The notes beneath the pieces were generated by a model. It was not told the origin of the DNA. It ran no database searches and saw only the letters and a program-made list of their open reading frames with translations. From assembly GCA_003133565.1 (NCBI GenBank), contig PKYB01000023.1, positions 342 through 54,360 on the forward strand: a stretch of DNA of 54,019 nt, read 5' to 3'. Position 1 is the first letter of the stretch. Every line of letters begins with the position of its first letter. The position numbers and the translations under genes are program-made. Source of the stretch: Solirubrobacterales bacterium (lineage in GTDB: Bacteria; Actinomycetota; Thermoleophilia; Solirubrobacterales; Solirubrobacteraceae). Of this stretch, positions 50,109 to 54,019 are shown piece after piece.

Positions 50109-50723
50109 GTGCGCAGCGTGGCTCTGCGGCTCTCGACGGTTGCGGTGGTCCTGCATCTTCATGTGCATGTGCGGGGTCCGGGAATCGACTACGTCGGCGT
50201 GCTCCTCGCATCGGGAGCGAGCTGGGCAGGACCGCCGGGGCCGGGCGAGGCGGCACTGATCGCCGCCGGCATCGCCGCCGCGCACCACCATCTCGGCATC
50301 GGGCCGATCGTCGCGGTCGCCTGGGTCGGCGCCACTGTAGGCGGGATGTTGGGGTGGATCGTCGGAATGAGAGGTGGCCGGAGCCTCGTCACGGCACCCG
50401 GCCCGCTGCGCCACGCTCGCCTCGCACTCACCGCCCGGGGCGACCGCTTCTATGCGCGCTACGGTGTCGTCGCCGTGCTGCTCACACCTTCCTGGGTCGC
50501 GGGGATCCACAACATGCACTGGTCGCGCTACGTGCCCGTGAACGCCGTGTCAGCGCTGGTGTGGGCGCTCGGGATCGGGTTTGCCGCCTACTGGATCGGC
50601 CCGTCGATCACTGCCATTGCCGCGGACGTCGGAGTGGGAAAATGGCTGATCGTTGGCGCGGCAGTCGCGATCGTTGCAGCGATCGTTTTGCTTCGACGCC
50701 GCGCTTCGCACGGCGGAGCCTGA
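50109..50723 (+). CDS. DedA/SNARE-associated (VTT) family membrane protein
   Basis: 204 aa with four to five membrane segments. GPGEAALIAAGIAAAHHHLG and VAVAWVGATVGGMLGWIVG precede GGRSLV, matching the DedA core; RFYARYGVVAVLLTPSWVAG corresponds to the FxRFxP segment, with Pro conserved in LTPSW. NMHWSRYVPVNAVSALVWAL and a C-terminal TM (WLIVGAAVAIVAAIVLL) complete it. DedA proteins act in phospholipid (undecaprenyl-phosphate) flipping. GTG 50109 or GTG 50118 could be the start. Confidence 0.82.
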   Translation: MRSVALRLSTVAVVLHLHVHVRGPGIDYVGVLLASGASWAGPPGPGEAALIAAGIAAAHHHLGIGPIVAVAWVGATVGGMLGWIVGMRGGRSLVTAPGPLRHARLALTARGDRFYARYGVVAVLLTPSWVAGIHNMHWSRYVPVNAVSALVWALGIGFAAYWIGPSITAIAADVGVGKWLIVGAAVAIVAAIVLLRRRASHGGA

Positions 50724-50758
50724 CGCGGTGCGCATCTGCCGACTCTCGGAGACCAGTC

Positions 50759-52348
50759 GTGCCTGACGGCAGCGAGGCGCCCGCCCAGATGGGCGTTGCT
50801 CCCGTGGGAGCGCCGAGCGGGCCCAATCGCTGGGCCGTCCTCGCGCTGCTGGGCACCGCGCAGTTGATGGTGGTACTCGACTCGTCGATCGTTAATATCG
50901 CGCTGCCGTCCGCGCAGCGGGCGCTTCATTTCTCGACGAGTGACCGGGAGTGGATCGTCACGGCTTATGCGCTGGCGTTTGGGAGTCTGCTCCTGCTGGG
51001 TGGCAAGCTCGGCGATTTGTTCGGGCGCAAGTGGACGTTCATCGTCGGTCTCAGTGGTTTTGCGATCGTGTCGGCGATCGGCGGGCTGTCGACGTCCTTC
51101 GACATGCTTGTGACCGCGCGGGCGCTGCAGGGAGTGTTCGGGGCGCTCCTCGCGCCCTCCGCGCTCGGACTGCTGACGTTGACCTTTGCCGATAGTCCGG
51201 ACCGGCCCAAGGCGTTTGGGATCTTTGGCGCGATCGCCGGCGGCGGCGCCTCCGTGGGCCTGCTGCTCGGTGGCGCGCTCACGCAGGTCCTGTCCTGGCG
51301 CTGGTGCCTCTACGTGAACCTCGTCATTGCCGTGCCGACTGCAATCTTTGCGCTGCGCCTGCTCGTCAACGCCAGCGATCCCGACCGACCGCGCGTCGAC
51401 ATGTACGGCCTCCTCGCCGGCTCGACTGGACTATTCGCGCTCGTCTTCGGCTTCTCAAACGCTGAAACCCAATCGTGGACTGCTTCCGCCACGATCATCG
51501 CGCTGACTGCGAGCGTGGTGCTGCTGTGCGCATTCGTGGCCATCGAGAAGCGCGTCGCGCACCCCTTGCTGCCGCTACACATCCTGCTGGATCGCGGGCG
51601 CGGAGGCGCCTACGTCTCGGTCCTGCTCTCCGCCGCGGGCATTTTCGCGGCGTTCTTCTTTCTGACCTACTACATGCAGCAGACCCTGCTCTTTTCGCCG
51701 CTCACGACCGGCCTGTCGTTCCTGCCGATGACCGGCGTCCTTGTTGCTACCTCGATCACCGTGCAGACCAAGGTGCTGCCGCGCACCGGCGCAAAGCCGC
51801 TTGTGATGGCGGGCATGACGCTTGGCATGATCGCGATGATCTTGCTCACCCGACTCACTCCCGGCAGCAACTACGCGAGCGGTGTCCTTCCGTCGCTACT
51901 GATCCTGGGCCTCGGAATGGGGTGCATCTTCGCGCCGGCGATCGGAACCGCCACGCTCCGCGTCGACGTCCACGACACCGGCATTGCCTCCGCGATGGTC
52001 AACACGTCGCAGCAGATTGGCGGCTCCGTCGGCCTCGCGCTGTTGAGCACGCTGTCGGCCAGTGCCGCGACCGGCTACGCCGTGAGCCACCGTCACCTGC
52101 TTGACGTGGCTTCGGCGGCCGCCGTTCACGGCTACACCACGGCGTTCACGTGGACGGCTGGGATGTTCGCCCTCGGCCTCTTTCTTGCGCTTCTCATTTT
52201 GCCTTGGAAGACGCCGCGTCGAGCCTGCACCCTGAAGACCGCGCTCGCCAACGGAATCGCCTACGCGCACCACCACAGCGAGGCAGCGCACGCCGGCGCC
52301 GCGAGCGATGCCGCGCTGAGCGTGCCGATCGCGTTGCACGAGCAGTGA
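50759..52348 (+). CDS. 14-TM MFS drug/proton antiporter (EmrB/QacA, DHA2 family)
   Basis: 529 aa. RWAVLALLGTAQLMVVLDSS and IVNIALPSAQ are the DHA2 start. FGSLLLLGGKLGDLFGRKWT is motif A, RALQGVFGALLAPSALGLLT motif B, FGAIAGGGASVGLLLGGALT motif C, and fourteen hydrophobic segments follow. The C-terminus is polar and His/Ala-rich. Likely an efflux pump with a hydrophobic or amphiphilic substrate. GTG 50759 has GGAG 9 nt upstream; ATG 50789 is an alternative. 35 bp after the DedA gene. Confidence 0.92.
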   Translation: MPDGSEAPAQMGVAPVGAPSGPNRWAVLALLGTAQLMVVLDSSIVNIALPSAQRALHFSTSDREWIVTAYALAFGSLLLLGGKLGDLFGRKWTFIVGLSGFAIVSAIGGLSTSFDMLVTARALQGVFGALLAPSALGLLTLTFADSPDRPKAFGIFGAIAGGGASVGLLLGGALTQVLSWRWCLYVNLVIAVPTAIFALRLLVNASDPDRPRVDMYGLLAGSTGLFALVFGFSNAETQSWTASATIIALTASVVLLCAFVAIEKRVAHPLLPLHILLDRGRGGAYVSVLLSAAGIFAAFFFLTYYMQQTLLFSPLTTGLSFLPMTGVLVATSITVQTKVLPRTGAKPLVMAGMTLGMIAMILLTRLTPGSNYASGVLPSLLILGLGMGCIFAPAIGTATLRVDVHDTGIASAMVNTSQQIGGSVGLALLSTLSASAATGYAVSHRHLLDVASAAAVHGYTTAFTWTAGMFALGLFLALLILPWKTPRRACTLKTALANGIAYAHHHSEAAHAGAASDAALSVPIALHEQ

Positions 52349-52365
52349 CGCCTCGCTCGGCGGTT

Positions 52366-52385
52366 CGCGCGGAGTGGTCCGCGCG
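52366..52385. terminator. Bidirectional hairpin between MFS and ABC genes
   Basis: CGCGCGGA-GTGG-TCCGCGCG, a perfect 8-bp stem with a tetraloop in the 46-bp gap between convergent genes. Confidence 0.6.
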
Positions 52386-52394
52386 TCTAGCCAG

Positions 52395-53528
52395 CTAACC
52401 GAGCACGACGGGGGTGTCGGTGCCGGAGCTGATTGGACTGGAGTCAGAGCGTACGGCGGCCGCGATCTCCTCGGCGGTGACGTTCTGCGGGTGGTGGCAG
52501 GCCGCCAGATGGCCGCCCGCGTATTCCGTCAGCTGCGGCTCGACCTGGGCGCAGACGTCGGTCGCCCGCGGGCAGCGGGTGTGGAAGCGGCAGCCGAGCG
52601 GCGGGTTGATCGGGTTCGGCGGCTCGCCGGTGACAAGCGGCCGTTCCCGTGCGCGGTTTTCGGCGGGGTCGGGAATCGGGATCGCTCCGAGCAGCGCCGA
52701 GGTATATGGATGTATCGGCTTGTCGTACAGCTCGCCGGCAGGCGATACCTCCATCAGCTTGCCTAGGTACATGACGATGATGCGGTCGGAGACGTGGCGT
52801 ACGACGCTGAGGTCGTGAGCGACGAAGATGTAGCTCAGCCGGAACTCGTCCTGAAGCTCCTCGAGCAGATTGATGACCTGCGCTTGGATCGACACGTCGA
52901 GCGCCGACACCGGCTCGTCGAGGAGGATCAGCTTCGGGTCGACAGCCAGCGCGCGTGCGATCCCGATCCGCTGGCGTTGCCCGCCAGAGAATTCGTGCGG
53001 GTAGCGATTGAGATGCTCGGCTTGGAGTCCGACCCGGCTCAGCAGCTCCTGCGTTTCGGCTTCGGTCCGGTCCTTGGCAACCCCGCGCAGTCGCAGCGGC
53101 GTGCTGAGTATCTGATTGACGCGCTTGCGCGGGTTGAGTGAGGCCTGCGGATCCTGGAAGACCATCTGCATCTGGCGGCGGATCGGTTCGAGCTCGCGGC
53201 GCGACGCGGACGTGATGTCCCGGCCGCGAAAGCGGATCACGCCGCCGGTGGGGGTCGTCAGGCGAACCAGCGTCCTGATCAGCGTCGTCTTGCCGCAGCC
53301 CGACTCGCCGACGACCCCGAGCGTCTCGCCTTCGCGGAGGGTGAAAGAGACGTCGTCCACAGCATGTACGTGCCCGATCGTGCGGTCGACGATGATGCCG
53401 CGTTTCAGCGCGAACAGCACACGGAGGTGCTCCACCTCCATCAGCGCCGAGCCGCCGTTGCCGGGCGCGTTTGCGCTCGCGGCCCGGACCGTTTGCGGCC
53501 CCTCCGGCCGGTCGACGTCGTCGCTCAC
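52395..53528 (-). CDS. Dipeptide/oligopeptide ABC transporter ATP-binding protein (OppF/DppF type)
   Basis: 377 aa. Walker A GESGCGKTTLIRTL, Q-loop VFQDPQASLNPR, signature FSGGQRQRIGIARALA, Walker B LILLDEPVSALDVSIQAQVI and switch His (FVAHDLSVVRHVSD). The C-terminal oligopeptide-transporter extension includes GCRFHTRCPRATDVC and a later ACHHP, four cysteines placed like the Fe-S site reported in some DppD-type ATPases. GTG 53528 overlaps the stop of the upstream ATPase gene. Permeases and the binding protein lie outside the window, so peptide versus nickel specificity is open. Confidence 0.93.
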   Translation of the reverse strand: MSDDVDRPEGPQTVRAASANAPGNGGSALMEVEHLRVLFALKRGIIVDRTIGHVHAVDDVSFTLREGETLGVVGESGCGKTTLIRTLVRLTTPTGGVIRFRGRDITSASRRELEPIRRQMQMVFQDPQASLNPRKRVNQILSTPLRLRGVAKDRTEAETQELLSRVGLQAEHLNRYPHEFSGGQRQRIGIARALAVDPKLILLDEPVSALDVSIQAQVINLLEELQDEFRLSYIFVAHDLSVVRHVSDRIIVMYLGKLMEVSPAGELYDKPIHPYTSALLGAIPIPDPAENRARERPLVTGEPPNPINPPLGCRFHTRCPRATDVCAQVEPQLTEYAGGHLAACHHPQNVTAEEIAAAVRSDSSPISSGTDTPVVLG

Positions 53529-54019
53529 GCGATCACCGGCTCGGGGCTGGCGAGGCCGATCTGGTCACCGACGACGCGCAGCTTGCGCTTCTGCTCGAGC
53601 TCCAACCAGCAGCGATCGACGTGCTCGGCGTTGCCCGGGATCCGTGCGAGGAGCGCAGGATCCTCTGTGCACTGTGCGAATGCGTGCGGGCAGCGCGGCC
53701 TGAAGTGGCAGCCCTGGGGGGTGTGGAGCAGCGATGGTGGGAGCCCCGCGATCGCCGGCAGACGCTGCGAGCTGTCGCGATCGATCCGCGTGATCGACCC
53801 CAGCAAGCCCCAGGTGTAGGGGTGCTGCGGGTCATAGAACAGCTCGTCGAGCGTGCCCTGCTCGACCACGCGACCGGAGTACATGACGACGACGCGATCG
53901 GCGATGTCGGCGACCACGGCGAGATCGTGCGTAACGAGGATGATTCCGGCCCTGGTCTCTTCGCGCAGCGTGCGCAGCTCGTCCAGGATCTGGGCCTGGA
54001 TCGTCACGTCGAGCGCGGT
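53525..54019 (-). CDS. Dipeptide/oligopeptide ABC transporter ATP-binding protein (OppD/DppD type), 5' end outside window
   Basis: Only the last 164 residues are present. They begin in the D-loop (ALDVTIQAQILDEL, after Walker B) and include the switch His ILVTHDLAVVADIADRVVVM. The OppD-type C-terminal extension GCHFRPRCPHAFAQC with a further Cys in VDRCWLELE again gives four cysteines. It is the upstream partner of the OppF-like gene and overlaps it by 4 bp (GTGA). Confidence 0.92.
   Translation of the reverse strand, partial: TALDVTIQAQILDELRTLREETRAGIILVTHDLAVVADIADRVVVMYSGRVVEQGTLDELFYDPQHPYTWGLLGSITRIDRDSSQRLPAIAGLPPSLLHTPQGCHFRPRCPHAFAQCTEDPALLARIPGNAEHVDRCWLELEQKRKLRVVGDQIGLASPEPVIA

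Overview
The window is high-GC, densely packed chromosomal DNA from an actinobacterium. A Thermoleophilia/Solirubrobacterales-type organism is my best guess, by inference. Supporting signs are a fused PafBC regulator, a PAC2 protein, a DUF2342 metalloprotease, an AdnAB-like helicase-nuclease with an iron-sulfur nuclease domain, an Mrp ATPase of the actinobacterial CxxC-less type, a 7Fe-type ferredoxin, many GTG starts, and TGATG/ATGA/GTGA overlaps within operons. I see no tRNA, rRNA, CRISPR array, phage genes or transposase. No stretch longer than 300 bases lacks a gene.

Layout. 1-3.3 kb: 5'-truncated TetR regulator, PhzF-family protein, HD/OB exoribonuclease-like protein, PAC2 protein. 3.3-11.6 kb: a degenerate UvrD-type helicase with a PD-(D/E)XK Fe-S nuclease, diverging from an inositol-monophosphatase/DUF2342 protease pair; then a small coiled-coil-like protein, a structured intergenic region, and Mrp coupled to a polytopic membrane protein. 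11.6-19.1 kb: ferredoxin, amidase, citrate synthase, groES-groEL with a promoter between two CIRCE operators, an ASCH/Nudix pair, a secreted protein and a glycerophosphodiesterase. 19.1-24.3 kb: a DNA-repair unit (UDGb and Lhr) running straight into the phosphodiesterase gene. 24.3-31.7 kb: lipoprotein, rmlA-rmlD-rmlB (no rmlC), PafBC fusion, a second OB/HD exoribonuclease-like protein, an SDR and a Nudix enzyme. 32-41.5 kb: epimerase, bacterial PH-domain protein, a three-gene set (enoyl-CoA hydratase, GH63-like glycosidase, methyltransferase), purN, GH18 chitinase, a VOC enzyme with its MarR regulator, and an ECF sigma/anti-sigma pair. 41.5-54 kb: GST, LysR, universal stress protein, glutamate decarboxylase, an aldo/keto reductase bounded by 51-bp direct repeats, MFS exporter, GFA-domain protein, methylmalonate-semialdehyde-type dehydrogenase, DedA protein, 14-TM MFS pump, and the last two ATPases of a dipeptide/oligopeptide ABC transporter, cut by the window end.

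Themes. Stress handling is prominent (GroESL, PafBC, UDGb/Lhr, USP, GadB, ECF sigma). The most striking non-coding pattern is a repeated -10-like hexamer, mostly TANNNT, placed 6-11 nt before the start codon of at least fourteen genes. This implies widespread leaderless transcription. In one divergent pair a single symmetric element appears to serve both directions. I did not find a clear new multi-gene system. The best candidates for novelty are the degenerate helicase-nuclease, the structured region upstream of mrp, the MarR/VOC operator pair and the repeat-flanked reductase cassette.
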